NCBI RefSeq assembly: GCF_022376445.1 | Contig: NW_025954974.1 | Coordinates: 124,001 to 188,000, forward strand | Direction of reading: 5' to 3' | Source: Fomitopsis serialis | Taxonomy: Eukaryota > Basidiomycota > Agaricomycetes > Polyporales > Fomitopsidaceae | DNA length: 64,000 bases | Translations under genes and position numbers: made by a program | Shown here: positions 22,858 through 34,326 of the stretch, piece after piece | How positions within the stretch are numbered: position 1 is the first letter of the stretch | Layout of the letters: the number at the start of each line of letters is the position of its first letter | The notes under the pieces: generated by a model | Told to the model about the DNA's origin: nothing | Database searches by the model: none | Seen by the model: the letters and a program-made list of their open reading frames with translations, nothing else

Positions 22858-22869
22858 AGGGAGGAGGAG
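22858..22869 (+). promoter_or_regulatory. polypurine tract
   Basis: AGGGAGGAGGAG lies immediately before the 3' LTR, the expected primer for plus-strand synthesis. Confidence 0.8.
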
Positions 22870-23094
22870 TGTAACGGGACGTTACCGTATGGACGTGTGT
22901 AATCCCGTTATGGACTTATTGGATCGATATGTTTGTATGTATATACGTTTGCGTGTGTTTGGCGTCGTACCTTTATAGGTCGTCGCCCGGCGAGTTGAAG
23001 GAAAAGTCCTTTAACTCGTCGTCCTCCGGATACATCGCACTTCTCAATGGAGATTGGTGCACTGTATCTGCGGGATTGAGTAAGGCACGTTACA
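22870..23094 (+). repeat. 3' LTR (225 bp)
   Basis: Reads as identical over its whole length to 12606-12830. It is followed by AAGAC (23095-23099), the target duplication. Confidence 0.95.
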
Positions 23095-24710
23095 AAGACG
23101 GCAGGTGTGCAAGACGGCGGGTGTGCAAGACGGTGAATGTATAAGATAGCAGGTGAGACATGCCGCACCCGCAACGAGCGTACCCGTATCCATGGGTGGT
23201 GCTACCTGTATCCTACCCCGGTTCACTGTGGGTTGGCGTACCTCGGTGGTCCCTGCGCGGGTTTGGGCTCGTTGCCCGCGCCCGCCGCCGTCCTCCTCGC
23301 TCGCTTAGGCTTACTCGTCCCTGCTTCTTACGCGCCATCCGCACGCCCTCCCACCTGCTCGGCGCTGTGCCCACGCCCACGGCGCGCTCGTCGGCTGCAT
23401 TTGTACGCGGGGCACTGGCCCTGTGTGCTCGTGGTCGACGTGTTCCGCACACCCCGGCCCTGTCCATTGTCTGTCCCGTCCTGAGCTCATGCGCGCGCGC
23501 GTTTGTTGGCCGTGTTTGCGTGCTGGGCGGTTGCCCAGCGCACACGCGGTCGGCGTGTGCTCCCGCACGCCCGCTCGTCCGCCCGCCGCCGTTCATCGGC
23601 CGTGTCTGCACACGGGGCATTGGCCCCTGGGTACATGTGGTCGCCTTCCGCGTCGCGCCCCACGTCGCCGCCGCCTTCTGTGCCTACCGTTAGTGATTTC
23701 GCTTGCGTGTGTTTGCACTCACATGTGGTGGGCAATTCCCCTCGCCCGTCATGCCCATCGTGCGATACATCGCCGCGTCGCATACTCGCCTTTTTGCTCG
23801 TCCGGGGCCCGCGCGCGCAGTGCGCTTGTTGGCCGTGTTTGCATCCGGGGCAGTCGCCCTATGTGCGCCGTCCGCCTTCTAAGGTATCCGCTCACTCGCT
23901 TGGCTGCTCGTCGTCTTGCCCGTCTACTTGCCCGCCGTCTTGCCCGTCTACTTGCCCGCCGTCTTGCCCGTCTACTTGCCCACCGTCTTGTCCGTCTACT
24001 TGCCCCCCCCCCCTGCCCACCTGCCCACCCACTGACCTGCCCGCTGACGCGCTCGCCTTGCGCGCGTTCGTTGGCCATGTTCGTGTGCCGGGTAGTTGCC
24101 CAGCGCGCGCGCGGTCGGCGTGCGCTCCCGCCCGCCCGCTCGTCTGCCCGCCGCCGTTCATCGGTCATGTCTGCGCAAAAGGCATTGGCCCTTGGTACAC
24201 GTCGTCGCCGTGCGCGTCGTGCAGCACGTCGCCGCCACTTCCTGTGCCTGCAGTCAGTGATCTCACTCGCATGTGTTCGCACTCACGCGCGGCGGGCAAC
24301 GCGCCCGTTTTGCCCGTCATGCGACACATCACCGCGTGTGCGTACCCGTCTTTTTGCTCGCCCGTCTCACCACTCGTCCACCCCCGCCCTGCTTGTGCTT
24401 GCACTGTCTGGGCGCCCTTGTACGTTGCCATACCCTGTGCCCGCTGACCTCTCGCACTCCTCCCAGCTCGTCGTTGTGTCCGCGTGTTGTGTCCGCGCGC
24501 TGTGTCCGCGTGCCATGCGGTGAGCTTGCATCTGGGGCAGTTGCCCTATGTGCGCCCGTCGCCGTCCTCGCGTGTTGTCTCACCTGAGACCGTGCGTGGG
24601 GGTACTCACCTGCTCGAGTTGCCCGCATCCCCGCAGTCTTGACGCCCTCGTGGCGTTTCCGCGTGCCCTTGTGGCACTGCATGTGGCACTCCAGACAGTA
24701 GGCCGGTGAA
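23095..24710. repeat. GC-rich repeat block without genes
   Basis: After the continuation of the AAGACGG minisatellite (to about 23160) the sequence is very GC-rich. It contains a roughly 300-bp unit present twice in direct orientation (23494-23800 and 24059-24360, offset about 560-565 bp). Between the copies lies a 24-bp satellite (CTTGCCCGTCTACTTGCCCG core, 23911-24005) ending in an 11-C run. Long open frames exist on both strands, but they are Pro/Arg/Ala/Cys low-complexity translations of the repeats and are not called as genes. Confidence 0.7.
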
Positions 24711-25010
24711 TTGGCAGGTGAGAAAGACGGCAGGTGAGCAAGACGGCAGGTGTGCGAGACGATGGGCGTGCAAGACGGTGGACGGCGGGTGAGTAAGACG
24801 GCAGGTGTGTGAGACGGCGGGTGTGTGAGATAGCGGGTGAGACGATAGACCGGCGAGACGGCGTGCGAGCAGGACAGCAGGACAGCAGTGGGGCGAGGGT
24901 ATGCAGGCGATAGGGTAGGCGGGCAAGACGGTATGAGCGCAAGACGGCGAGCGACAGGTCGCCTGGTGAATGAGAGGGCAAGGCGGTGCATGAGAGTGAG
25001 ATCTTGAGAG
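24711..25010. repeat. 16-bp AAGACGG minisatellite, distal array
   Basis: About 15 degenerate copies of a GGCAGGTGAGCAAGAC-type unit, the same family that flanks the LTR element. From 25010 to 25284 the sequence is unique, with CAGCCGAC-like subterminal motifs, and leads into the right inverted repeat. Confidence 0.75.
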
Positions 25011-25363
25011 CTGACGCACTGACACGTTGAAAGTCTCCGAGTCAACGCGTCTGAACGCGTGCCCAGTTGTGACGCGCCGCGCTGCACTGCGCCACGATCG
25101 CACTGTGCCAACCGACGCTTTGAGCACGCAAGAAGAGCCCAGCCGACCGTAAAAGTATTGATTACTAGGATCACTACGGTACTGTATACATCACCCCCAG
25201 CCAAACACATTATACACCTATGTCGGCTGCACGATCCTCATCGTACAAGCCGACGCGTCGGCCGCCGTCGACTCATGCGATGGTATTCCGCGAGACTGCG
25301 CGTCGGCTGTAGGATGAGGATCGGTCAGAAAGCGCTGCTTGGTGTGCTTCAGCACCCAATGCC

Positions 25364-28300
25364 ATGATCAGTCTCGTCGACGACACGGCCTCTGCATATC
25401 CTTTCGTCCAGCCGATCAAGGCTGCTCTTTACTTCGACAGTGCAGAGGGGTTTGGCCAATGGAGGATTCTCATCTCCACGAATGCTGACACGGACCTCCG
25501 GAAGATGCGCAAGAAGGCAACGGCGTTGTTCAAAGTTATATTGAAGAAAATCAGGTATGTGCTGTTCCCCTTGTGAGGGTCGTGTGTTGCTCTGATCGTA
25601 CTTGGCGTCACTAGGGAATTGTCCTGGGGCCATTTCTCGCCCGATAACCAGAAGCAATTAACTGAGAACGCAGAAATCCCTATCTACGAAGCCAAGATGA
25701 CAGGTGATTCACGCTTAGTTGTGAGTACATTGCAGGCAAAGGATCTCGGTGTATGACTCGTAGTTACTCATCCATTGATAGTACCAGATTGACTGCGTGC
25801 CGGAGTTTGAGACTAATGTCAGTTCGTTTGATCGCGCACCTGAGTAGTCATTGACGCATTTTACATAGGTCGAGCGACAAGGTTTGATACAGAGCTCGTG
25901 ATTCTTGTGTCACCGTATTCAACAATGCGCATTATAGTCATCAGAATTTTCGGCATCTACAGTCATGCCCAGCTCAATCGGCGACTCTGGGATAGCATTG
26001 GTAATCAATTGGGCCAGAGGGGTAAGGAATACAGGTCGAGGTACGTCTCAAAGGACCTCCGTTCAGCACTACCATTCTCTATGTGCGCCTGACGATCACC
26101 GTAGATGTGTTTTTCGAGGTCGGCCTATACAAGCTGGCAAGCATGCCGGTACCATTCTTCCGTCGTCATGGCCAGCGCTAGCCGAGGACGAACACATTAC
26201 TTCGACATCTGCTCTTCAAGTTCCAAATGTGCACAAAGACGATGAAGATAAGGTGACGTCGAGTGAACCTCATTCATGCTGCCCATTGCGCGCGCTTATG
26301 TATGTGTCACCGGTAGATGCATGACATGCTCGTGTACGTGTTGACAAGCATTGCTCAGATGGGAATCACGCTTACGGCACTCCAACAGCCTCGCGAAATA
26401 CGTCACCTTCTCGCAGGTAAGATTCGCTCATATACAGTGTTGGGGGTATCATCGAGTTTCAATGCAACACCGCGACAGGCACTCCTGAATAGTACGCATT
26501 CCATATTAAGATGATAATTTTTGGTTCGAAGCGACAACCCTTAGGTCTCTTGGCCGATCAAGACGTGATGCACGTCTTCGATGTGTCGTGGGTCCTATAT
26601 ACCCGGTTATTTGATGACTGTTTGTCTCATAATGCGGCACAGAACCCAAGAGAAAGATATCATTGAATATCCTCGGTCCTGTTACGTGCTCGGCAGAAGT
26701 GGTACTGGGTAGGTGTCTCAACATTGTGGCGATGGAGAGTACTGAATAAGTGTTCAGCAAGACGACATCAATGTTGTTTAAGATGCTCGGGATTGAACGT
26801 TCGTGGCAAGCTTGCGAAGGCGCGCTGGTCAAGCCTCGCCAGGTCTTCGTTACACAGTCAAGAGTACTCGCCGAGAAAGTGCAAGAGTTCTTCGCGAAGC
26901 TTCATGGGTCACTCCTGATGGCCGATAAGTCGCCCGAAGAGCTCAGGTCGATGAAAACGACCAGGAACCTACAGCAGGATCATGATCAAGATCTTGTTGA
27001 CCTGGATGAAGAAGTCCAGTACCGAGGTGATCTGCCTCAGCGCTTTAGTGAACTAGCTGATGAGCACTTCCCGTTGTTCGTTACCTTCGATCAAGTACGT
27101 GTTACAGCATACATCACGAGGCATTTTCCTTCTGACACACAGTTTCCAGCTTTGTCGCTTACTGGAGGCCGAATTCCCGCCGTCCAAGTCATCTTCGGTA
27201 CCTCCTGATGACATATCCGTAGAAGCCGTAGGCGATGTTCCGTCAAACGACTACATGGAGCAGCTACGCGATTCGTTTGTTTCGTATCAAGTTTTTCTTG
27301 GGTCGTATTGGGCACACTTCCCACAGTCATTGACGAAGGGCCTAGGTATTACAGGATCCGCTGTATTTCAGGCCATACACTAATACTTGATCCAATGGTA
27401 GATCCTGCGTTGGTCTTCGCCGAGATCATGGGTATGTAGCTTGTAACAACTTCGCAATTTCCGCATTACCCTGGCATTCAACAGGTGTCATCAAAGGCTC
27501 AGAGCATAGCTTGACGAGTGAACACGGCTTCCTTGACAAACCGTCATACCTCAGCCTCAGCCACCGAACACAGGCTACCTTTGCGAATCAACGCAATGTC
27601 ATCTACGACCTTTTCCTGGCATACTTGAAGCAGAAGCGCCGTCGAGGCGAGTGGGATGCTGCCGATCGGTGAGTACTTGTTTACCTAGCCTTTGTGTATA
27701 ATGGAGCGTCTTTTGTCAGAACACATCACATATTGACAACAATGCAATCGCAAGGGCTCCCTGGAAAACAGCTCGACTTCTTGTACGTCATACAAATTTT
27801 GCAGCACATCGCCGTCAATTGCTGACATTACAGTGAAGGTATGTAGATGAGGCCCAAGACAATCTTTTGATTGATGCCCTCAGTAAGCTGATAGCACATA
27901 GATCGTAATCGCTTGTTCAGTTGGCCTTCAGTTCTGCGTTCGATCTGCAGAAATGCAGACACAGGCCTATTCTGGGCGGGTGACACGGCTCAGACTATTT
28001 CAATAGGCAGTGCTTTCCGCTTCAACGATCTGAAGGCCTTCCTGTATCGAGTAGAGGTACGTCATCACTCCTGATTGGGCGGCTCATTTCTAATTTCAGC
28101 ACAGTCGAATGGTGAATCGCGCTTAGGTCCTCGTCACCAGCCTCACACATTTCAACTCGCCGTCAACTACCGATCACATGCCGGTATTGTCGATTGCGCT
28201 CATTCGGTCATTGAATTAATCACCATGTTCTGGCCCTACGCTATCGACCACTTGGCTCCTGAGCGCGGTTTGGTCCAAGGAGCGACACCCATATTCCTCG

Positions 28301-31300
28301 GTGGATGGGATGAAAACATCGAGCGATACAAACGGTTCCTATTCGGTGACTCGTGAGTTCATCATCACATAGTTATCCGCACGAGTTCGCCCATTCTGCG
28401 ACGCAGCACGGAACACCTCAAATATGGAGCGCACCAATGTGAGTATCCATAGCCTGAGCGCTGTGATCACCTTACTGAGGAACATTGCACAGGTATCCTT
28501 GTCCGCCATGATGCTGCCCGAAAAAGACTCCGTGCACAAGTGGGTAACATAGGCACGATACTGTGAGTATTATCGACATTGCGGTTCCTGCACCCTAGTG
28601 ATAGCCCTTTCAGAACAATATACGAAGCTAAAGGGCTTGAATACAACGACGTACGTTGCATCTCAGAGTTCAACAGAATAATATTGGGCCAATCCAACCT
28701 TTTCTTTGGCTAGGTGCTGCTGTACAACTTCTTTTCGGACTCCACTGTTGAGCTCTCACAATGGCGAATTGTCCTGGACGCACTTTCCGGTGGTGGAGAC
28801 ACAGCGCTAAAGTCTCTGCAAATCGACTATTCCCGTTATATTGGACTGTGTCGAGAGGTAAGTACTGTTATTTATGTACGGTCTTGTTGATGTCTCATGC
28901 TCTCCAAGCTCAAGTTCCTCTATGTCGCTATCACAAGGGCTCAGAAGAATGTTTGGATCGCGGACACTTCTGACAAATGTGAACCGATGCGGGTACGTTT
29001 CGCTTTACTGGTCTGTTATTTGATGAGCTGAAGCATTCATAGCACTTTTGGGCTGCAAAGGGGCACATACAGGTTTGTACACCATCCTCCGGTATTTCAC
29101 CATTGGCGACTTCGTCGACACCGGAAGAATTGGCCAAGAGCGCTCATGCGCTCTTCGACAATAAGCAGTACATGGAAGCGATGTACTGCTATGAACGCGC
29201 AGGGCTCTTCAGAGATCGATCTGTTGCAGAAGCATACCATCTTCGAGAGGCGGCTCTCACAACTCCCACAAGCTTTCGTGGCGACAATGCTGCCCGAGTC
29301 GTTGCTTTCAGAAGGGCAGCCGAAGCTTTCTGGTCGTTGGGACTTGAAGCAGCGAATGCAAAGCGGTCATACTTTCGTATCGCTGCGAAGTGTTTCTTTC
29401 CCGAGGGAAATGACTTGGCACGAGCAGCAGAAGCTTACTTTTATGCCGAACAGTATACCGAGTCCGCAAGTCTATATCGCAGAGCTGGCATGTTCAACAA
29501 GGCGGTGGCTGTCATCAAAAGCCACAGAAATTACGTGGACCCAGGTGTTGTAGAGACCATCATAGATGTGTCGCGTCTTCAATACCTAAGGAATCGCAAG
29601 ATCAAGTGAGTCTAAGCATTGCTGTATGCTGCGCTTCTATACGATTATATGTGATACAGACAGGCGAGATTATTGTTCGATTCAGACGAAGACGCTCTCG
29701 AGTATATGGATGACCACGGCCTGGATAGAGCTCAAGTGATGTTTCTAGAGCAACTTGGACGCCTGAGTGACGCCGCACAAGTACATTTGGACGCGGGACG
29801 AATAGCGGAGGCTATCCCATTGCTCCTCAAGGACTACGGTAGCGCGGATGCCGCTGTCAAGGCTTCGCATTGGCTATTGGACGGATTGCGACGCAAGTTA
29901 TCCTTTGGAATCAAACCCACCTCCGACGCCACGAGATCGGACACTGTACTACAGGGTCTGTGTCATATCCTCCATTCGCAAGCTCTGGAGAAGGCCAAAC
30001 TTGACGACAACATCCGTGATGAGGTAGGACATGTGGCTGGCGTGAAGTGTACACCGTCCCCAGGCTGACAAACACTTCGCCAGCTGCTTATGTTCCGAGC
30101 AATAGTATTGAGCGATGCGCCGAGACTTCTCGGGCTAAGCGAGCAATTCCGTCAACGGCACAAGGATGTTGCGTCGGCGTTGAGAAGTCTTGATCACGCA
30201 TTCATGGTTATGCCGAAGCTCAAAGCTGCGAGCTTACCCGAGATCGTGGACAGTCTACATCACTTCAGCATTTACGTCGAGCTGTTGCGCGTCTTTGCGT
30301 CTGCCGCAAATCTCTGTGATGACGAAGGCATCCGAAGACTGTTCGCTGTCCAGGCGGCGACCGACGACTTCTTCCTCATTCCAAAGGATACCTTCCTCTT
30401 TGGTCGATGTGCTCGTCGGTGGACACAAGGATCTCGGCGAAACGATCAGGGCGTTCTAGTATTGAAAAGCGAACTCCATAGGCTTCTGCAACAAGCACTG
30501 CAAGAACGGCTATGTATGAAGGTTCGCGAGGAGAATGACTTGTGCCATCGGACGCATGCATTCCAGGTCTGTCTGCCCTTCTTTACTTCCGGCACATGCT
30601 TCCGAGCGGAGTGCCCTCAAGATCATGTGGCTGCCAAGGACTACGGCGCAGACTCGTATAACCTGCGCATTCGAGTACATCTGCAACAGATCGCCATCTA
30701 CAACTCCGTACGCACTTTAGAGAACCGCTTCGAACAAGCTCAGCAACACCAGTAAGTGACCGAGCCACCGGAGTATATGCTACTCGCCCATTACATCTTC
30801 AGATACTGGCTATCTCAGCTGTACGAAGCACTGAACCCTTCTTTCTACAAGTTGGGGACAGTGTGCAGTCTGCGGCCTCTGACTATACCCGAGTACAATG
30901 ATGCTATCCAGATCGTCCGGAAGTGGGTCTTGGACTGGCTTTACGATCTCAGTCCGTACGACAAACAGCAAGGTCTCACGAAGACTTTCCTTACTGCATT
31001 GATGGCGACCATCTCGCTCGGGCTAACCTTCGGTTCTGGCGAGCTGCGATACCATCTTTCTCGGGTTCCGTTTGTTACTGCCTATGGGTGTAAAGCACTA
31101 GTGCGCGGCAACGGAAACATGAAATTCAATGCATACATTGCTCAAGACCTGGAACGATGGGTCTACAACATGCATCCTGCTTCACTTGCAAGCGGCATTC
31201 TCTTCGTCAAGTGAGTATTTGTTTGTCTCGCACATTCAAACACTTATCTTCGCCATCAAGCCACATTTTGGTGAATCGACTGCCTGTGAACATCGTCGTA

Positions 31301-33067
31301 CTTTGTGGATTCCTGGACAGCCTAGCTGGTCTTCTCATTGTGGCATCTCGACTGAACGGCGCAAATACACTACACGATCTCACGATGCCTCGAAGCTGGC
31401 TCCAGCGAGTCCTGCCCAGTGCTCACCAACTGAGGGATAAGAGCACACGCCTCGTATACTTGTATATGGAGCCTATGGCGAACTTGTTGGAACAAATCTA
31501 TACTCAAGACAATGCTGGTACGTGTTACGGGTATATCAGATACTTCTCAGTCTGATAACTCCTATAGGGCACCTCCTTTTCGGAAGCAGCGACCTTTCGA
31601 AACGTGGTTGGCACGTGCGAAACGTGTTCTTGGCGAGAATGTGAGTAAGATACAGGAATTATCAGCTGTCCTTGCTGATTTGCTATGACTATCCGTAGTT
31701 GCAGGAATCTTTGTCTTCGTAAGTCAACACTCAAGTTCAGTAGAGACATTCGTTCACTTACTCTGTTTAGTCGGCGACAACTCCCACTACCGATGGCTGA
31801 AAGACAATGTTCACCATACGATCACGTCGCTCCGTCGCCCTGGCAGGGAATTTAATCGCATTTATCAGCGGTGAGTTCTGTAGTCTGCTCTACCGTATGG
31901 CCGTACTAAAACGGAATGCGTCAGCTACGTCGATGCGCCCGCCTGGGAAGCTCTCGCAAAGGAGGTCCGCGATAACTCTACCACAAACTCTCCATTCGAT
32001 GAGATGGTTCAGCTCTACCACGCGAAGGCGGGACAGTCACAATTTCCACCGCGACAGAACGTGCGGCGCGTCGTCTACAACGACATTCGTGAGATCCTAG
32101 CTCTGCTTGCTCCGGGTGCGACCGCTACACCTCAGCCAAGGAGTGGCCTGGGCCGAGGCGCTGCACCTTCCGTTCCCCATCAGGTACACGTGTCTCAGGC
32201 GGACAATTCTCCCACCACCACGGCAGGTGAACCAGCGGAAGACGTGCATGAGAATGACGAGGAGGAAGCGAACGAAGAAGATGACGCTGATGTCGTTCCT
32301 CCTGTCGTCGATCTGAACGATGAATCGCTCGCTTTCGAGGCGCCGGACCCCGCCGAAGCGCAGCTGGCCCAGGAGAAGCTGAACGCAGCCCAAGTGTTCG
32401 CAGACGCCTATCTCCGTGCGCGCCGCAAGAGGGGCACTGCACCCACGACACCCGCCGCTGCGATTCACCTCCGCTTCGCCAATGCGTACCGCGCGACGTA
32501 CACGTACGACTGGGTCAAGTCGCTGGAGAAGCCGCAGAAGCGATACCGCCTGTTGTTGCTGGTCCCGCTTCCGTACTGCATGGCGTTCCTGGAGCTCGCG
32601 TGCAACTACCTGTACGAGACGAACAACCGCCTGAAGAGGCGTCTCCAAACCGTCGATCACCTGGAGCTCGAGAAGGTCCTCAAAGAGATGACGCGATGCC
32701 GGTGAGTAACCATTCACCGCCCCTGTTAAGTTACTTTCTGTGCAATGCGCTCGCTGACACGGACTTCCTCTTATACAGCAACCAGCGCAAAGAGGCTATA
32801 CGTCTGAACAAGGCCCTCGAGCCCGGCGCCAGCATGCACAAGAAGCGAGATGGGGAGGAGCTCAGAGCGCGTATGCGTGAAGTCGAGCAGCTCGCCGCGA
32901 GTCTGCCGTCGAGCGTGACTGCTGAGTGGGACTTCTACCTGAAGACCGCTGTTGATGGTATCCTCAAGCTGAAGCCGCGGCCCACGAAGAAGCCCAAGCC
33001 GGAGTTGAACATGGCCGACGACGACATGGTTGACTACGCCGACGGGGCATGGTCGGATGATGAGTGA
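25364..33067 (+). CDS. giant UvrD-type helicase with TPR-like region, main segment (1958 aa)
   Basis: Hand-built model of 34 exons: join(25364-25554, 25615-25720, 25782-25817, 25869-25881, 25938-26040, 26105-26252, 26317-26333, 26389-26416, 26479-26491, 26545-26587, 26643-26708, 26758-27094, 27150-27345, 27402-27431, 27485-27668, 27720-27782, 27839-27882, 27932-28056, 28105-28352, 28407-28438, 28493-28562, 28614-28650, 28714-28857, 28909-28992, 29043-29605, 29660-30023, 30084-30751, 30803-31210, 31261-31517, 31568-31640, 31699-31718, 31771-31870, 31925-32701, 32779-33067). It closes in frame. SF1 motifs: GRSGTGKT (I), DEAQD (II), WAGDTAQTIS (III), NYRSH (IV), LYVAITRAQKNVW (VI). After it come TPR-like helices (about 29110-30020) and an acidic linker. 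Family: UvrD/TRANK1-like; the cellular role is unknown. M25364 is only the first Met after the insertion; the native N-terminus is at 9.2-10.1 kb. The absence of decay implies a recent split, or use as a shortened gene. Confidence 0.85.
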
Positions 33068-33268
33068 TGATCTTGGAACCTCAAACGTGTACCCTATCGG
33101 AAGTCTGGCGGACTGAGCATGTCGATACGCTCAATTCTTGACACGATTAGCCTTTCTTACAACAGGATACACGCACTCAACTCATTGTCGCAAATCTGTA
33201 CTATACAAGTGATGTACAACAATTGTATGGCTCTGCCTGTGATATTTCTGGGACTTCCTGACGCGATT

Positions 33269-34326
33269 TCATACCGTCGTCGCCGAATCGCCGGCAGTCG
33301 CTGCAAAGGACATCGTCTCCAATTGACCTCTGCCAGCACATTCTTTGTGCAGCAGTTCGTTGAGGACGCGAAACTGACCAGGATCAATGAGTAGAATCTA
33401 CAACAAAACATGGATGAGCACGCGCAGCAAGACAAGCAAATGTGCACGCACGGTTTCCCACTGTTCGCCGCTCTGGTCGTCTCGCTCTACTGTTTCTGCG
33501 CCCTCAAGGACGCGAGTACGAAGCCGCTCGGCGTCGGTTTTTGGCATTGTTAGCTTGATACGCATGCGCGCCCGTTGAATTGGTAGGTTCGACTCGGACT
33601 GTAGGAGTTTGATGCATTCGGATACCTAGTACGCATTGACGAGTCAAGAAATGTCAGAAGATCGACGCGCAATGTGTGTGCGAACAAGCGCCCCATACCT
33701 GGCTCTTCGCGTTCTTTCCTGGGCGAACGCTGAACCCAGCCTCAACCATGGCTTTCTCGATGACACCGATCGGATAGCGCCGTTGTGTTGCTGGGTCCAC
33801 GCACTTCTCTGCTACCTGCGTCGCGATCTCGCGGCGAATGGAAGAAAGATCATGTTCTCTCTCCTTCTCTCCGACCTGCAGCTCGCCTTTCTTGAGGATC
33901 TAGGTCAATCGCGGTCAGCTGCATACATCGCTCGACCTAACTGTCTACTCACCTCCTTCACGATGGTGTCCAGATCGGTGGTCCCGAATGCCTTCTGTAG
34001 GTCCTGGCTTTTGGCGAGCTCGCCCTTCGAGACGTTGAGATACACATTGGCGATTTGAAGGACGTCGTCGAGGTTCGTCTCGACTCCGCTGCGCCATTCC
34101 TGCACCTTGTTCTTGTAACATGCGACCTGTCAGGCCCCAATACCAATCAGCCCCGCCTTCTTGAGTCCTACACACTGTACACACCTCAAATCGCTTCCCT
34201 CCCTTCTTCAGGCGGACGACCGAGACATTTGTAAGTCTGATGAGCAATCCGTTGAGTCGTTCAGTGACGAGAACGAGGCGAACGACTGGCACACTTGATC
34301 TGGTTTGAAGGCTGATTGAGAGGCAT
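33269..34326 (-). CDS. SDO1: ribosome maturation protein SDO1 (SBDS family)
   Basis: Six exons: complement(33269-33397, 33452-33625, 33699-33899, 33953-34126, 34185-34236, 34295-34326), 762 nt, 253 aa, the usual SDO1 length. The N-terminal domain holds LTNVSVVRLKKGGKRFEVAC and NLDDVLQIANVYLNVSKGE. The middle has ILKKGELQVGEKERE and RYPIGVIEKAMVEAGFSV. The C-terminal domain ends ECAGRGQLETMSFAATA. In fungi SDO1 works with the GTPase Efl1 to release Tif6 from pre-60S subunits in the cytoplasm. It converges on the helicase gene (stop codons 202 bp apart) and diverges from the BAR-SH3 gene. A broken copy of its 3' end sits at 1063-1582. Confidence 0.95.

Larger units (their letters stand above)
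12606..23094 (+). mobile_element. Ty3/Gypsy chromodomain LTR retrotransposon, full length (10,489 bp)
   Basis: Bounded by identical 225-bp LTRs and the 5-bp target duplication AAGAC. Order: LTR, Gag-protease ORF, RT-RNase H-integrase-chromodomain, a third large ORF, polypurine tract, LTR. The order RT-RNase H-integrase with a C-terminal chromodomain places it in the chromovirus branch of Ty3/Gypsy. LTR identity means it inserted very recently. The internal frames are broken only by single-base losses. It lies inside a minisatellite within the larger insertion that splits the helicase gene. Confidence 0.95.
10118..25311. mobile_element. 15.2 kb composite insertion with 27-bp terminal inverted repeats
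   Basis: The helicase gene is interrupted here. At the two junctions lies an inverted repeat: 10118-10144 and 25285-25311 match in 25 of 27 positions (outer part TACAGCCGACGCGCAGTCTC). Inside, the CAGCCGAC motif recurs in subterminal tandem repeats. The body consists of AAGACGG-core minisatellites, AT-rich and GC-rich non-coding blocks, and a nested LTR retrotransposon. The TIR plus subterminal repeats suggests a non-autonomous class II element. A KDZ/Plavaka-type origin is only a guess, as no transposase other than the retrotransposon's integrase is present. No clear target duplication was found, so the exact ends are uncertain by some tens of bases. Confidence 0.6.

Noticed and set aside
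23423..24523. Long open frames (up to 366 aa) in GC-rich DNA on both strands
   Set aside because: Translations are Cys/Arg/Pro/Ala low-complexity repeats that mirror the DNA repeats; no domain, no splice support.
10118..25311. Helitron origin of the 15-kb insertion
   Set aside because: No Rep/helicase gene inside, and the ends are inverted repeats, which Helitrons lack. The UvrD helicase nearby is the host gene, not part of the insertion.
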